Notes: a model not told the origin generated them from the sequence alone. A stretch of 64,000 nt of DNA from Flavobacteriales bacterium (GCA_013360395.1 JABWBQ010000022.1:25826-89825); one strand, 5' to 3'; counted from the stretch's first letter, positions 32,139 through 40,929 are shown. Numbers and translations are program-made.

Positions 32139-33062
32139 TCAACCTGCGCCGACCGTTCCGGTGCGGTCCGAGGCGCTCACCAGATACACCCCGCCCAGCA
32201 CCACGGCGATCATCAGCACCTGCATCGCCCCGAGCTGTTCGCCATCGAGCAGGCCCCAGCCGATGGCCACCACAGGCATGAGGTAGGTGACGGACGAGGC
32301 CCGTACGGCGCTGGTGCGCTTCAGCAGGGCGTTCCACAGCACCAGCGAAAGCGCCGAACTGAGCAGTGCCAACAAGGCCACATACCCCAGGGCGCTCCAG
32401 GCACCGGGGACCTCGCGGAGGGTGCCGGCCAGGTCGGTGGCCACGCAGCCCCCGAAGCCGATGGGCCCCACGAAGGTGAGGGCCAGGGCGGCCGTGGCCG
32501 TGGCGGGGAGGCGGTGCAGCTGATGTTTCACCACGTTGGCGCTGGCGCCATAACACACCGTGCCCAGGACCGGCAGCAGGGCGTAGGGCGACCAGCCCGC
32601 GGCGCCGGGCCCCAGGTCGAAGCCCACCAGGCCCACCGCGCCCACCAGCCCCAGGAGCACGCCGCCGAGCTGGGCCAGGCGTGCCTGCGTGCCGAACAAC
32701 AGCAGCCCGACCACCAGGGTGAAGAGCGGTGTGAGGCTGTTGAGCATCCCGCTCAGGGCGCTGTCGATGCGGGTCTGGGCCGTGGCGAACAGCAGGGCGG
32801 GGACCCCGTTGCCCAGCACACCGGCCAGCAGAAGCGGGCGCCAGTAGGGGCGCAGCAAAGGCCAGTGGCGCAGGGTCGCCGGCACCAGCACGGCCCAGGC
32901 GATGGCCAGCCGCGCGGAAGCCACCTGACCGGGGCTCAACATCGGCCGGCCCTCCGCCCAAAGCCCGCGCTTCATCAGTATGAAGGAGGAGCCCCAGATC
33001 AGGGCCAGGGTGCCCAGCAGGAACCAGGACGAACGGTCGGTCCCACGGCCCGGCACTTGCAT
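32139..33062 (-). CDS. EamA/DMT-family transporter
   Basis: 307 aa with about ten transmembrane helices in two EamA repeats. The first repeat opens with LIWGSSFILMKRGL, and the second contains GTVCYGASANVVKH and ends with the family pattern VTYLMPVVAIGWGLLDGE. Members export amino acids or other small metabolites; the substrate cannot be predicted. The ATG at 33062 lies 6 nt after a reverse TACCTTCG box and was chosen over the in-frame start at 33095. It is divergent from the HMA lipoprotein gene. Confidence 0.88.
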   Translation of the reverse strand: MQVPGRGTDRSSWFLLGTLALIWGSSFILMKRGLWAEGRPMLSPGQVASARLAIAWAVLVPATLRHWPLLRPYWRPLLLAGVLGNGVPALLFATAQTRIDSALSGMLNSLTPLFTLVVGLLLFGTQARLAQLGGVLLGLVGAVGLVGFDLGPGAAGWSPYALLPVLGTVCYGASANVVKHQLHRLPATATAALALTFVGPIGFGGCVATDLAGTLREVPGAWSALGYVALLALLSSALSLVLWNALLKRTSAVRASSVTYLMPVVAIGWGLLDGEQLGAMQVLMIAVVLGGVYLVSASDRTGTVGAG

Positions 33063-33068
33063 GCGGCG

Positions 33069-33076
33069 CGAAGGTA
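33069..33076 (-). promoter_or_regulatory. -7-like box TACCTTCG for the EamA gene
   Basis: Seven of eight bases fit TAnnTTTG on the reverse strand, 6 nt before the ATG at 33062, implying a very short or absent leader. Confidence 0.45.
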
Positions 33077-33095
33077 CCGGAACGACCGAACACAC

Positions 33096-33103
33096 TACTT
33101 TTG
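33096..33103 (+). promoter_or_regulatory. -7 box TACTTTTG for the HMA lipoprotein gene
   Basis: Perfect TAnnTTTG, 27 nt before the ATG at 33131. Confidence 0.65.
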
Positions 33104-33130
33104 TAACAATTCCGTTCGTACGAGCGTCCC

Positions 33131-33673
33131 ATGTTCAACGAACCCCTCCGCCCCATGCGCCGCCGGACCCTCACCGCCACCCTGCCGCTCCTGCTCCTCT
33201 TCGGCTGTTCCACCGGCCCGGCGGACCAGCCCGGCACTGCCACGGAGGTGACCCGTGTGGTGAAGGAGGAAGTGATCGCCCAGGGCGATCCGGTGACCTT
33301 CGCGGACCTGAGCATCTCGGGCATGAGCTGCGAGATGATGTGCGGCGGCGCCATCAAAAAGGCCCTGGCCAAGGTGCCCGGTGTGTCGGGGACCGAGATC
33401 AAGTTCATCGAGGGCGACGAGAACGACCATGCCATCGTGACCTTCGACCCCGCCCGGGTGAGCGACGCACAACTGGTGGAGGCGGTGCAGGGCATCCACG
33501 ACGGTCAGTACAAGGTGGTGGCCGTGGCCGTCACCAAGCAGGTGAAGGGAACGACCGCCACCTCCGACGACGACGAGGCCGAAGGGACCGTGCCGGCCAA
33601 GGTGAACGCCCGGCTCCCCGCGGTGCTGCTGCCGAGCCTGCTCGAGCTCCTGTCCCAGGTGCTGCGGGCCTGA
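33131..33673 (+). CDS. Lipoprotein with heavy-metal-associated (HMA) domain
   Basis: 180 aa. A lipobox (LLFGC) follows the N-terminal hydrophobic segment, with an in-frame ATG at 33155 as an alternative start. Residues ~57-125 form an HMA fold with LSISGMSCEMMCGGAIKKAL; the metal site is Cys-x3-Cys flanked by Met rather than the classical CxxC. A short acidic linker and a hydrophobic C-terminal helix end the protein. It is probably a periplasm-facing copper or other soft-metal binder. It lies directly upstream of ctaA, with possible relevance to copper/heme supply of cytochrome oxidase. Confidence 0.78.
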   Translation: MFNEPLRPMRRRTLTATLPLLLLFGCSTGPADQPGTATEVTRVVKEEVIAQGDPVTFADLSISGMSCEMMCGGAIKKALAKVPGVSGTEIKFIEGDENDHAIVTFDPARVSDAQLVEAVQGIHDGQYKVVAVAVTKQVKGTTATSDDDEAEGTVPAKVNARLPAVLLPSLLELLSQVLRA

Positions 33674-33699
33674 GCCGTACGCATCGTTCGTTCGCGATG

Positions 33700-33724
33700 G
33701 AGGGGTCCTGCGGCCCCTTCCTTC
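33700..33724 (+). terminator. Weak hairpin after the HMA lipoprotein gene
   Basis: GGAGGGG and CCCCTTCC flank an 8-nt loop, followed by TTCATT. The stem is imperfect; it may end the HMA transcript before the ctaA promoter at 33754. Confidence 0.35.
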
Positions 33725-33753
33725 ATTACCGGCCTGCCAGGGATGCACCGTGG

Positions 33754-33761
33754 TAGCTTTG
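33754..33761 (+). promoter_or_regulatory. -7 box TAGCTTTG for ctaA
   Basis: Perfect TAnnTTTG only 6 nt before the ATG at 33768; the predicted transcript would start at or next to the start codon. Confidence 0.65.
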
Positions 33762-33767
33762 CCGGCC

Positions 33768-34850
33768 ATGGACGCACACCCCCGGCATCGCCCCGTGGTC
33801 CGCTGGCTGGTGACGGGCTGCGTGCTCATCGCCTGCATGGTGGCGATCGGCGGCATCACGCGCCTCACCGGCAGCGGCCTCAGCATCACCGAGTGGAAGC
33901 CCATCATGGGCGCGCTGCCCCCGATGAACGACGCCGAGTGGCAGGAGGCGTTCGAGAAGTACAAACAGATCCCGGAGTACACGCTGAAGAACCGGCTCAT
34001 GGACCTCGAGGGGTTCAAGGCCATCTTCTTCTGGGAATACCTGCACCGCAACTGGGGCCGCCTGATGGGCCTGGTCTTCCTGCTGCCCTTTCTCCACTTC
34101 CTGCGCCGGGGGTGGCTGCGCGGCTGGCTGCTGCGCCGCAGTCTGGCCATCCTGGTCGGCGGCGGGCTGGTGGGCGCGCTGGGCTGGTTCATGGTGATGA
34201 GCGGCCTGTCCGAGGATCCGGACGTGAGCCATTTCAGGCTGGCCATCCACCTGTGCGCCGCCTTCGCGGTGTTCCTGCTGGTGCTGTGGACCGTGCTGGA
34301 CCTGCAACACGGGCGGCGCGCCTGGCGGAGCGATGGTTCGGCGGCGGGACGGTGGTCGCGCCTGCTGTTGCCGCTGCTGCTGTTACAGGTGGTGTACGGG
34401 GCCTTCACCGCCGGGCTCGATGCAGGCCGCATCTACAACACCTGGCCGCTGATGCACGGGGCCTTCATGCCGGAGAACGTGCACGCCTTCGGCGACCTGG
34501 TGAAGGACCTCACCGACCACCGCGATGGGGTGCAGTTCGTGCACCGCAACCTGGCCTGGCTGGTGGCCGCCGCATGCATCGCACTGGTCGTCGCACTGCG
34601 CCACGATGTGCGCGTGGCCCGTACGGGACACTGGCTGGTGGCCACCGTGGTCCTGCAGTTCGCGCTGGGGGTGGCCACGCTGCTCACCACCGTGCAGATC
34701 GCCCTGGGGGTGTTGCACCAACTGGGCGCCTTGCTACTGCTGAGCGTGCTGCTGGCCCTGATCCACGCCACCGGAAGGGCCGTTCCAGCGCAGGCTGCCG
34801 ACGAAGTGGCGCATGTCGGCCCGCACACGGTCGGTCACGGGCGCGAGTGA
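33768..34850 (+). CDS. ctaA: Heme A synthase (COX15/CtaA family)
   Basis: Oxidises the methyl group of heme O to give heme A for aa3-type cytochrome oxidase. The 360-aa protein has eight predicted helices in two four-helix halves. Motifs include GGITRLTGSGLSITEWKP, the heme-binding His in EYLHRNWGR, IHLCAAF, QFVHRNLAW and LGVLHQLGA, as in type 2 (proteobacterial/Bacteroidota) COX15. The start at 33768 is set by the promoter box. The last ~115 bp overlap the convergent gldD gene; the conserved core ends before that overlap. Confidence 0.93.
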   Translation: MDAHPRHRPVVRWLVTGCVLIACMVAIGGITRLTGSGLSITEWKPIMGALPPMNDAEWQEAFEKYKQIPEYTLKNRLMDLEGFKAIFFWEYLHRNWGRLMGLVFLLPFLHFLRRGWLRGWLLRRSLAILVGGGLVGALGWFMVMSGLSEDPDVSHFRLAIHLCAAFAVFLLVLWTVLDLQHGRRAWRSDGSAAGRWSRLLLPLLLLQVVYGAFTAGLDAGRIYNTWPLMHGAFMPENVHAFGDLVKDLTDHRDGVQFVHRNLAWLVAAACIALVVALRHDVRVARTGHWLVATVVLQFALGVATLLTTVQIALGVLHQLGALLLLSVLLALIHATGRAVPAQAADEVAHVGPHTVGHGRE

Positions 34851-35348
34851 GTCCGCGTTGGGCCGGGCCAGGAAGTAAAGGGCGCCGTAGAGGAAGTGCC
34901 TGCTGCTGTCCGTGACATAGAACACCATCGGGCTGGCCACATCCCCCTCCACGTCGAAGATGGTGCCGTGCACCCGGGCGCTGTCGCGATGCACCACCTC
35001 GGTACGGATCCGCGCCGCCTTCAGCTCGTGCTTGCGCTTCAGGATGTGGGCATCCTCGATCAGCCGGTCCAGGTCGCCGTTCACCGTGCGGTAGGTGAGG
35101 TGCACACGGGCCTTGTACGGTCCGTAGTCCAGGTCGCTCCAGCAACGCTGCCCTTCGGCCTGGCGGGGCCGCACATGCACGGCCGCGGGCACCTCGGCGG
35201 TGTAGCAGCCGGCGTCGTGCACGGTGTAGGCCACGGGCGGCAGGTCGATGCGGAAGTAGCCGTGCGGCAGCGGGCGCGGGTCCGGGGTGCAACCCAGGGC
35301 CAGCCCCAGCGCGGCGGCAACGACGGCATGTTCAGGCCGCACCCTCAT
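34734..35348 (-). CDS. gldD: Gliding motility lipoprotein GldD
   Basis: GldD is a lipoprotein needed for gliding and T9SS function. The 204-aa protein has a lipobox (LGLALGC), then the family opening PLPHGYFRIDLP and the later segments DLDYGPYKARVHLTY and FDVEGDVASPMVFYVTDSSRHFLYGALYF. The start at 35348 (MRVRPEH) overlaps the end of gldE by 17 nt, a conserved gldE-gldD arrangement. An in-frame ATG at 35369 would add seven residues. Confidence 0.9.
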   Translation of the reverse strand: MRVRPEHAVVAAALGLALGCTPDPRPLPHGYFRIDLPPVAYTVHDAGCYTAEVPAAVHVRPRQAEGQRCWSDLDYGPYKARVHLTYRTVNGDLDRLIEDAHILKRKHELKAARIRTEVVHRDSARVHGTIFDVEGDVASPMVFYVTDSSRHFLYGALYFLARPNADSLAPVTDRVRADMRHFVGSLRWNGPSGGVDQGQQHAQQ

Positions 35349-36645
35349 CGCCCACGCTGATCTTGACACGTCGCACCCGCTTGTTGTCCGAGGATTCCAC
35401 CACGAAGGTGAGGTTCCGCAGCGACACCCGTTCGCCCTTGAGCGGGATCCGCCCGGTGAGCTCCAGCACGAAGCCGCCCACGGTGCCGCTGTCGCCCCGG
35501 TGTTCCTCGAACAGGCTGCCGTCGATGCCCATGATCCGATAGAGGTCGTTCAACGGCGTGCGTCCCTCGAACACCCAGGTGCGGTCGTCCAGCTTGGTGT
35601 ACGTGAGCTCCTCGTCGTCGAACTCGTCGGTGATGTCGCCCACGATCTCCTCCAGCACGTCCTCCAAGGTCACCAGGCCGCTGGTGCCTCCGTACTCGTC
35701 CACCACGATGGCCAGGTGCATCTTCTGCCGCTGGAATTCCTTGAGCATGTCGTCCAGCTTCTTGGTCTCGGGCACGAAGCACGGCTCGCGCAGGTGGGCC
35801 AGCCAGTCCATGTCCGGCTTGTCCAGGTACGGCAGCACGTCCTTGATGTGCAGCACCCCGATCACATGGTCCAGGGTGCCCTCGTACACCGGCACACGGG
35901 AGAAGCCGCTGCCGATGATGGCCGTGACCAGGTCGGGGAAACGGAGCGCCTTGTCGAAGGCCACCATGGCGGTGCGCGGGCGCATCACCTCGCGCACTTC
36001 CACGCGGCCGAACTTCACGATGCCTTTCAGGATCCGTCGTTCCTCGTCGGTGGTGCTGGCCGCAGGGGCCAGTTCCAGCGCCTGGCCCAGACTGTCCACC
36101 GAGAGGCCCTTGGAGGGCTTCCGGCGGTAGCGCCGTTCCAGGAGGGTGCTGGCGCGCACCAACAGCTCGTTCACCGGGGTCAGCAGCCAGCGGAGCGCGG
36201 CAAGCGGCCCGGCCAGCACGGTGGCCACCCCCAGGGCATGGCCGGCGGCGAAGGCCTTGGGCAGCATCTCACCCAGCAACAGGATCGCCAGGGCCACGCC
36301 CAGCACATGAATGCCCAGGGTCAGCCATGGCGCCCCACCGCCTGCATCCAGCAGCCCTTGGATCACCACGGCGCTGAGCACCACCACGCCCATGTTGACG
36401 AAGGTGTTGGTGATGAGGATGGTGGCCAGCAACCGGCGCGGCCGCGACAGCAGGTCGAGCACTCGGGCACCGCTGCGGCCACCCCGCTCGCGCAGGTCGC
36501 GCAGTTGGGTGGGGTTGAGGCTGAAGAGGGCCACTTCGGCGGCCGACATCGCCGCCGATCCGAGGAGCAGCACACCGATGGCCGCCCAGGCTGCGATCAG
36601 CAGCGGATCGGTGAGGGGTGTGTGCAGGGCAGGCGGTGGCTCCAT
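35332..36645 (-). CDS. gldE: Gliding motility-associated protein GldE (CNNM/CorC-type)
   Basis: 437 aa. An N-terminal DUF21/CNNM membrane domain (~10-190) with AAEVALFSLNPTQL and NTFVNMGVVVLSA is followed by two CBS domains (~210-330) with MRPRTAMVAF and VIGVLHIKDVLPYL, the hallmark GGTSGLVTLEDVLEEIVGDI, and a C-terminal CorC_HlyC domain. GldE is a GldD-associated membrane protein; CNNM relatives handle divalent cations. The order ssb-gldE-gldD is typical of Flavobacteria. The ATG at 36645 is preferred to that at 36660. Confidence 0.92.
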   Translation of the reverse strand: MEPPPALHTPLTDPLLIAAWAAIGVLLLGSAAMSAAEVALFSLNPTQLRDLRERGGRSGARVLDLLSRPRRLLATILITNTFVNMGVVVLSAVVIQGLLDAGGGAPWLTLGIHVLGVALAILLLGEMLPKAFAAGHALGVATVLAGPLAALRWLLTPVNELLVRASTLLERRYRRKPSKGLSVDSLGQALELAPAASTTDEERRILKGIVKFGRVEVREVMRPRTAMVAFDKALRFPDLVTAIIGSGFSRVPVYEGTLDHVIGVLHIKDVLPYLDKPDMDWLAHLREPCFVPETKKLDDMLKEFQRQKMHLAIVVDEYGGTSGLVTLEDVLEEIVGDITDEFDDEELTYTKLDDRTWVFEGRTPLNDLYRIMGIDGSLFEEHRGDSGTVGGFVLELTGRIPLKGERVSLRNLTFVVESSDNKRVRRVKISVGDEGAA

Positions 36646-36679
36646 GGACGGCCCGGCCAAGGGCGGGCAGCAGGCGCGT

Positions 36680-37120
36680 TCAGAAGGGCAGGTCGTCCGC
36701 AGGCTCGCTGGTAACGGCCGGGGCCGTGCCCACCGGTTCGGCGGCAGCGGCCGCGGCGGGTGGCGGTGCGCTCTGGCGGTCGCCCGCGGGGCGGTCCAAC
36801 AGCGTCATGTCCTCGGCATGGATCTCCGTGGTGTAGCGCGTGTTGCCGTCGCGATCCTGCCAGGAACGCGTGCGCAACTTGCCCTCCACGTACACTTTGC
36901 TGCCCTTGCGCAGGTACTTCTCGGTGATCTCGCCCAAGGCCCGCCAGGCCACGATGCTGTGCCACTCGGTCTGCTCGCGCTTCTCGCCGGTCTGCCGGTC
37001 CTTGAAGGTCTCGCTGGTGGCGATGCGGAAGTTGGCCACGGTGGCACCGTTCTGCAGGTGGCGCACTTCGGGGTCGGCACCCAGGTTGCCGATCAGGATC
37101 ACTTTGTTGACTCCGGACAT
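36680..37120 (-). CDS. ssb: Single-stranded DNA-binding protein
   Basis: Binds and protects single-stranded DNA in replication and repair. The 146-aa protein has the OB fold starting [20 protein letters not shown], the core [21 protein letters not shown], a Pro/Ala-rich linker, and the acidic tip DDLPF that recruits partner proteins. The start at 37120 follows a perfect reverse -7 box by 20 nt. It lies between mutY (upstream) and gldE (35 nt downstream). Confidence 0.96.
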   Translation of the reverse strand: MSGVNKVILIGNLGADPEVRHLQNGATVANFRIATSETFKDRQTGEKREQTEWHSIVAWRALGEITEKYLRKGSKVYVEGKLRTRSWQDRDGNTRYTTEIHAEDMTLLDRPAGDRQSAPPPAAAAAAEPVGTAPAVTSEPADDLPF

Positions 37121-37140
37121 GTTGGTCTTGAACAGGATCC

Positions 37141-37148
37141 CAAAGATA
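37141..37148 (-). promoter_or_regulatory. -7 box TATCTTTG for ssb
   Basis: Perfect TAnnTTTG on the reverse strand, 20 nt before the ssb ATG. Confidence 0.65.
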
Positions 37149-37191
37149 ACCCGGGGCCGACCGTCGCCGGGGCGATCGTGGATAACTGAAG

Positions 37192-38259
37192 CTACGGCCC
37201 CGGTTCCGCAGGTCGCCGCAGGGCGAGGTAGCGCTCGATGGGGCGCGGCACAGGGTGGCGGTCCAGGTGCGGTCCGGCCACGGCGCGCCAATCCGCAGGT
37301 GGGGCGAAGGACCTGGGCGGTGTCACTTCCCAGTAGGTGAGGTGGAGCACCTGGTGGCTCAGGACGTGGCGCACCGGGCCGGTGTGGCCATGCACCTTCC
37401 AGCCCGGACCGAACGCGCGGCGCAGGGCGGACCTGAACGCCGCCGGTGCCAGGGGGTGCGGCGATTCCAGCAGGGGCGGCTCGTGCAGGCCCGCCCAGAT
37501 GTCCTTGCCGGTCCGCTTGCGCAACACCAGCCCGCCGTCGGTGGCGATGCACAGGTGGTTGAAATGGCGTTCGCGCACCCGACCCCGCCCGCCCTTGACC
37601 GGAAGACGGTCGATGCATCCCTGCCGCCGGGCCAGGCAGCGCGGGGACACCGGGCAGCGGTCGCATAACGGTGCGCGCGGCACGCATACCGTGGCACCCA
37701 GCTCCATCACGGCCTGGTTGTGGTCGCCGGGGGCGGTCTTGGGCAGCAAGGCGGCGGCGAGCGCACGGAATTCACGCTGCCCGGCCGTGCTGTCGATGGG
37801 GGTGCCGATCGCGAAAACGCGGGCCAGCACGCGGTACACGTTGCCGTCCACCACGGCCTCGGGCCTGCCGAAGCAGATGGAGGCGATGGCTCCGGCGGTG
37901 TATTCGCCCACCCCTTGGAGTTGGCGCAGCCCGGCACGCGTGTCGGGGAAGCGGCCGCCGTGCACGTGCACCACCTGGCGGGCGGCGGAGAGAAGATTGC
38001 GGGCCCGGCTGTAATAGCCCAGGCCCTGCCAGGCCTTGAGCACTTCCTGTTCATCGGCTGTCGCCAGCGCTTCCACGGTGGGCCATCGCTCTACAAAGCG
38101 TTCGTAGTAGGGCATGCCCTGGTCCACCCGGGTCTGTTGCAGGAGCACTTCGCTCAGCCAGATCCGGTAGGGGTCGCGGGTGCGCCGCCACGGCAGGTCG
38201 CGGTGGCCGGAGGCGTACCAGCCGACCACGGCTCGGGTGAACCAAGAAAGGCTTGACAT
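37192..38259 (-). CDS. mutY: A/G-specific adenine glycosylase MutY
   Basis: Removes adenine mispaired with 8-oxoguanine. The 355-aa enzyme has the catalytic Glu in [11 protein letters not shown] (~38), the helix-hairpin-helix [17 protein letters not shown], the catalytic Asp in [12 protein letters not shown], the iron-sulfur cluster C-x6-C-x2-C-x5-C ([17 protein letters not shown]), and a C-terminal NUDIX-like recognition domain. The start at 38259 matches the family N-terminus; longer in-frame extensions to 39069 overlap the HU gene and are not real. It is divergent from HU. Confidence 0.95.
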   Translation of the reverse strand: MSSLSWFTRAVVGWYASGHRDLPWRRTRDPYRIWLSEVLLQQTRVDQGMPYYERFVERWPTVEALATADEQEVLKAWQGLGYYSRARNLLSAARQVVHVHGGRFPDTRAGLRQLQGVGEYTAGAIASICFGRPEAVVDGNVYRVLARVFAIGTPIDSTAGQREFRALAAALLPKTAPGDHNQAVMELGATVCVPRAPLCDRCPVSPRCLARRQGCIDRLPVKGGRGRVRERHFNHLCIATDGGLVLRKRTGKDIWAGLHEPPLLESPHPLAPAAFRSALRRAFGPGWKVHGHTGPVRHVLSHQVLHLTYWEVTPPRSFAPPADWRAVAGPHLDRHPVPRPIERYLALRRPAEPGP

Positions 38260-38298
38260 CCAAGCACAAAGATGCGTTGCTTGGTATGGAAAGAACCC

Positions 38299-38306
38299 TA
38301 TCTTTG
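38299..38306 (+). promoter_or_regulatory. -7 box TATCTTTG for the HU gene
   Basis: Perfect TAnnTTTG, 23 nt before the ATG at 38330. A TTG at 38277-38279 lies 19 bp upstream, matching the Bacteroidota -33 element. Confidence 0.7.
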
Positions 38307-38329
38307 CGCCCCCAAAAAGTCTGAAGGGC

Positions 38330-38620
38330 ATGACGAAGGCAGAACTGGTCGGCATCATCGCAAAGCGCACCGGAGTGGAGCGGAATGCCGTGCTCGCGAC
38401 CATCGAGGCCTTCATGGAGGAGGTGAAGGCCAGCCTGGAGAAGGGTGAGGACGTGCATCTGCGCGGGTTCGGCAGCTTCGTGGTGAAGCACCGTGCCCAG
38501 AAGACCGGCCGCATCCTGAGCCAGAACACCACCATCGTCATCCCCGCCCATGACGTGCCGGCCTTCAAGCCGGCGGACGTGTTCATCGACCGGGTGAAGA
38601 ACCGGTCGGCCAAGGGATGA
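38330..38620 (+). CDS. HU/IHF-family DNA-binding protein
   Basis: Small nucleoid protein that bends DNA as a dimer. The 96-aa protein begins MTKAELVGIIAKRTG and contains the signature VHLRGFGSFVVKHRAQKTGRI, but the DNA-contacting arm carries LSQNTTIVIPAHDVPAFKP, with the proline that intercalates DNA. Length is normal. It overlaps the following TPR gene by ATGA. Confidence 0.94.
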   Translation: MTKAELVGIIAKRTGVERNAVLATIEAFMEEVKASLEKGEDVHLRGFGSFVVKHRAQKTGRILSQNTTIVIPAHDVPAFKPADVFIDRVKNRSAKG

Positions 38621-39138
38621 GGCGTTGGGGCACCGTCCACTACCTGGCCTTGGCCGGGGCGCTGGCGGTGGTCGTTCTTTTGATGCTGCTGCCCCGCACC
38701 CCGCGCACGGCGCCCGCCGACACCCAGGCGACGGCCGTGCCCGATGACCTGCAACGCCGCCTGGACGAGGCGGTGGCCCTGGTGAACGGCCAGGAGCCCA
38801 TGCAGGGCATCATGCTGCTCCGCCAGCTGGCCGAGGAGCATCCCGAACGGCCCGAAGTGCATTGGCACCTGGGCCTCTTCAGCCTGCAGAGCGGGCAGAT
38901 GGACAAGGCCGCGGCCCGCTTCCGCAAGGTGGTGGAGCTGGACACGGCCGGCACGCTCCCCGAAGCGTGGTCCTTGCTGGGGCAGAGCTACGCTTCGATG
39001 GACAGCATCCTGCCGGCCATCGAGGCGTTGACACGGTACAGGCAATTGACGCCCGATCCCGAAGCCCAAAAGGCCACGGACCAGGCACTGGAAGTCTTGA
39101 GGAACAAATTAGAAGCACAGGAACATGCCCTGCGGTAA
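38617..39138 (+). CDS. TPR-repeat membrane-anchored protein
   Basis: 173 aa: one N-terminal membrane helix (~8-25), then two or three tetratricopeptide repeats (~55-165), with PEVHWHLGLFSLQSGQMDKA and PEAWSLLGQSYASMDSI as clear repeat units. It is probably anchored in the inner membrane with repeats in the periplasm, acting as a scaffold. The HU-TPR-RNase G gene order is common in Bacteroidota. The start overlaps the HU stop by four bases. Confidence 0.82.
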   Translation: MRRWGTVHYLALAGALAVVVLLMLLPRTPRTAPADTQATAVPDDLQRRLDEAVALVNGQEPMQGIMLLRQLAEEHPERPEVHWHLGLFSLQSGQMDKAAARFRKVVELDTAGTLPEAWSLLGQSYASMDSILPAIEALTRYRQLTPDPEAQKATDQALEVLRNKLEAQEHALR

Positions 39139-39220
39139 GAAGCGGAAGCGCCACAAGATGGCCACCCACAAGCGCAAGAAGCGCCTGCGGAAGAACCGCC
39201 ACAAGAAGAAGCTCCGGTAG
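39125..39220 (+). CDS. 31-aa basic protein of the AURKAIP1/COX24 (mS38-like) type
   Basis: The tiny frame MPCGKKRKRHKMATHKRKKR... is almost entirely Lys, Arg and His. It matches the short Bacteroidota proteins annotated with the COX24/AURKAIP1 C-terminal domain, relatives of mitochondrial ribosomal protein mS38 and actinobacterial bS22, which thread into 16S rRNA. A ribosomal role is therefore likely. It overlaps the end of the TPR gene by 14 nt and precedes RNase G, a conserved position. It is too short for most gene callers. Confidence 0.82.
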   Translation: MPCGKKRKRHKMATHKRKKRLRKNRHKKKLR

Positions 39221-39329
39221 GACGCTTCAGCCAAGCGCCGGGGCCGTGCCCTGAGCGGCACGCGCCCTCCTGGTGCCGGCTGCGCACATCCCCCTGGATC
39301 GTGCCCGAACCACCCACAACCGCACACCG

Positions 39330-40898
39330 GTGAGCGTAGACCTGGTCATACGCTCCTCCGCCGGCGAAGTGGCCCTGGCCCTGCTGCGCTCGGTGCCTGG
39401 GCGCCAGCACCCGGTGCTCATGGAACTGCATCGGGAACGCACCGAACGCGGCTTCACCGTGGGCGATGTCCACCTGGCCAAGGTGCGCAAGGTGGCCCCC
39501 GGCCTCAACGCGGCCTTCGTCGATGTGGGCCACGAGAAGGACGCCTTCCTCCACTACTTCGACCTGGGGCCCCAGTACCGCAACAGCTACAAGTTCGCCA
39601 AAGGTGCCGTCAGCGGCACGGTGGCCTCCAGCGACCTCTCGGGCTGGAAGCTCGACCCCGACATCAACAAGGACGGCAAGATCGCCGAGGTGGTGAGCGC
39701 CAGCCAGAGCTTGCTGGTGCAGATCGCCAAGGAGCCCATCAGCACCAAGGGGCCGCGCCTCACCGCCGAGGTCACCCTGGCCGGGCGTTACATGGTGCTG
39801 GTGCCCTTCACCAACAAGGTGAGCATCTCGGCGCGCATCAAGGACGAGCAGGAGCGCAGGCGCCTCAAGGAGCTCATGCAGCGCATCCGGCCCGCCAACC
39901 ACGGCGTCATCATCCGCACCAACGCCGAGGGCAAGCGCACCGAGGACCTGGAGGCCGACCTGAAGAACCTGCTCCAGCGCTGGGACACCTGCTTCCACAA
40001 CCTGCGCAGCGCCATCCCCCCCAAGCGTGTCCTGGGCGAGATCGACCGCACCAGCGCCGTGCTGCGCGACCTGCTCAACAAGGACTTCACCAGCATCCAC
40101 GTCAACGACGAGGCCCTGGCCGATGAGGTGCGCCAGAACCTGGAGCGCATCGCCCCCGAGAAGGCCGGCATCGTCAAGGCCTACCGGGGCAAGCTCGACA
40201 TCTTCGACCAGTTCGGGGTCAACCGGCAGATCAAGCAGGCCTTCGGCAAACAGGTGATGCTGCCCAGCGGCGCCTACCTGATCATCGAGAAGACCGAGGC
40301 CATGCACGTCATCGACGTGAACAGCGGCGCGCGCAAGGGCGGCAACCAGGACCAGGAGAAGAACGCGCTGGACATCAACATCGAGGCGGCCCGCGAGATC
40401 GCTCGGCTGCTGCGGCTGCGCGACATGGGCGGCATCATCGCCGTCGACTTCATCGACCTCTACGACGCCAACAACCGGCGCGAGCTCCACAAGGCCTTCA
40501 AGGACGCCATGGCCGACGACAAGGCCAAGCACAACGTACTGCCGCCCTCGCGCTTCGGCGTCATCGAGCTCACCCGCCAGCGCGTACGCCCCGAGACGGA
40601 GATCGATACCACCGAGAGCTGCCCCACCTGCGGCGGCACCGGCGAAGTGGGCGCGCCCGTGCTCATCATCGACGCCATCGAGAACGCCCTGAACCATCTG
40701 CTGGTGGAGAAGGACCTCGGCGGCCTCACCCTGCAGGTGCACCCCTTCATCGCCGCCTACCTCACCAAAGGCTTCCCCAGCGTGCGCCAAAAGTGGTGGT
40801 GGCGCTGGCGCAAGTGGGTGAAGGTGGTGGGCGAGGGGTCCAGTCAGTACCTCGACTTCCGCGTGCTGGACGCCACCGGCAAGGACATCCCGATCTGA
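39330..40898 (+). CDS. rng: Ribonuclease E/G family protein
   Basis: Endoribonuclease of rRNA and mRNA processing. The 522-aa protein has an embedded S1 domain (~30-115), the RNase E/G catalytic domain with DVNSG and DFIDLYD supplying the two metal-binding Asp residues, and the zinc-link CPTCGGTGEV. There is no long E-type C-terminal scaffold, so it is of RNase G length. I chose the GTG at 39330 (VSVDLVIRS) because Bacteroidota homologues begin there; a GTG at 39273 is also in frame. Confidence 0.93.
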   Translation: MSVDLVIRSSAGEVALALLRSVPGRQHPVLMELHRERTERGFTVGDVHLAKVRKVAPGLNAAFVDVGHEKDAFLHYFDLGPQYRNSYKFAKGAVSGTVASSDLSGWKLDPDINKDGKIAEVVSASQSLLVQIAKEPISTKGPRLTAEVTLAGRYMVLVPFTNKVSISARIKDEQERRRLKELMQRIRPANHGVIIRTNAEGKRTEDLEADLKNLLQRWDTCFHNLRSAIPPKRVLGEIDRTSAVLRDLLNKDFTSIHVNDEALADEVRQNLERIAPEKAGIVKAYRGKLDIFDQFGVNRQIKQAFGKQVMLPSGAYLIIEKTEAMHVIDVNSGARKGGNQDQEKNALDINIEAAREIARLLRLRDMGGIIAVDFIDLYDANNRRELHKAFKDAMADDKAKHNVLPPSRFGVIELTRQRVRPETEIDTTESCPTCGGTGEVGAPVLIIDAIENALNHLLVEKDLGGLTLQVHPFIAAYLTKGFPSVRQKWWWRWRKWVKVVGEGSSQYLDFRVLDATGKDIPI

Positions 40899-40921
40899 AC
40901 CGGGGCCTGCTCCGCAAGGCG

Positions 40922-40929
40922 TAATTTCG
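40922..40929 (+). promoter_or_regulatory. -7-like box TAATTTCG for prfB
   Basis: Seven of eight positions fit TAnnTTTG, 16 nt before the ATG at 40946. Confidence 0.45.

Noticed and set aside
38260..39069. Upstream extension of mutY on the reverse strand
   Set aside because: The extension would cover the HU gene and its promoter; MutY homologues start at 38259.
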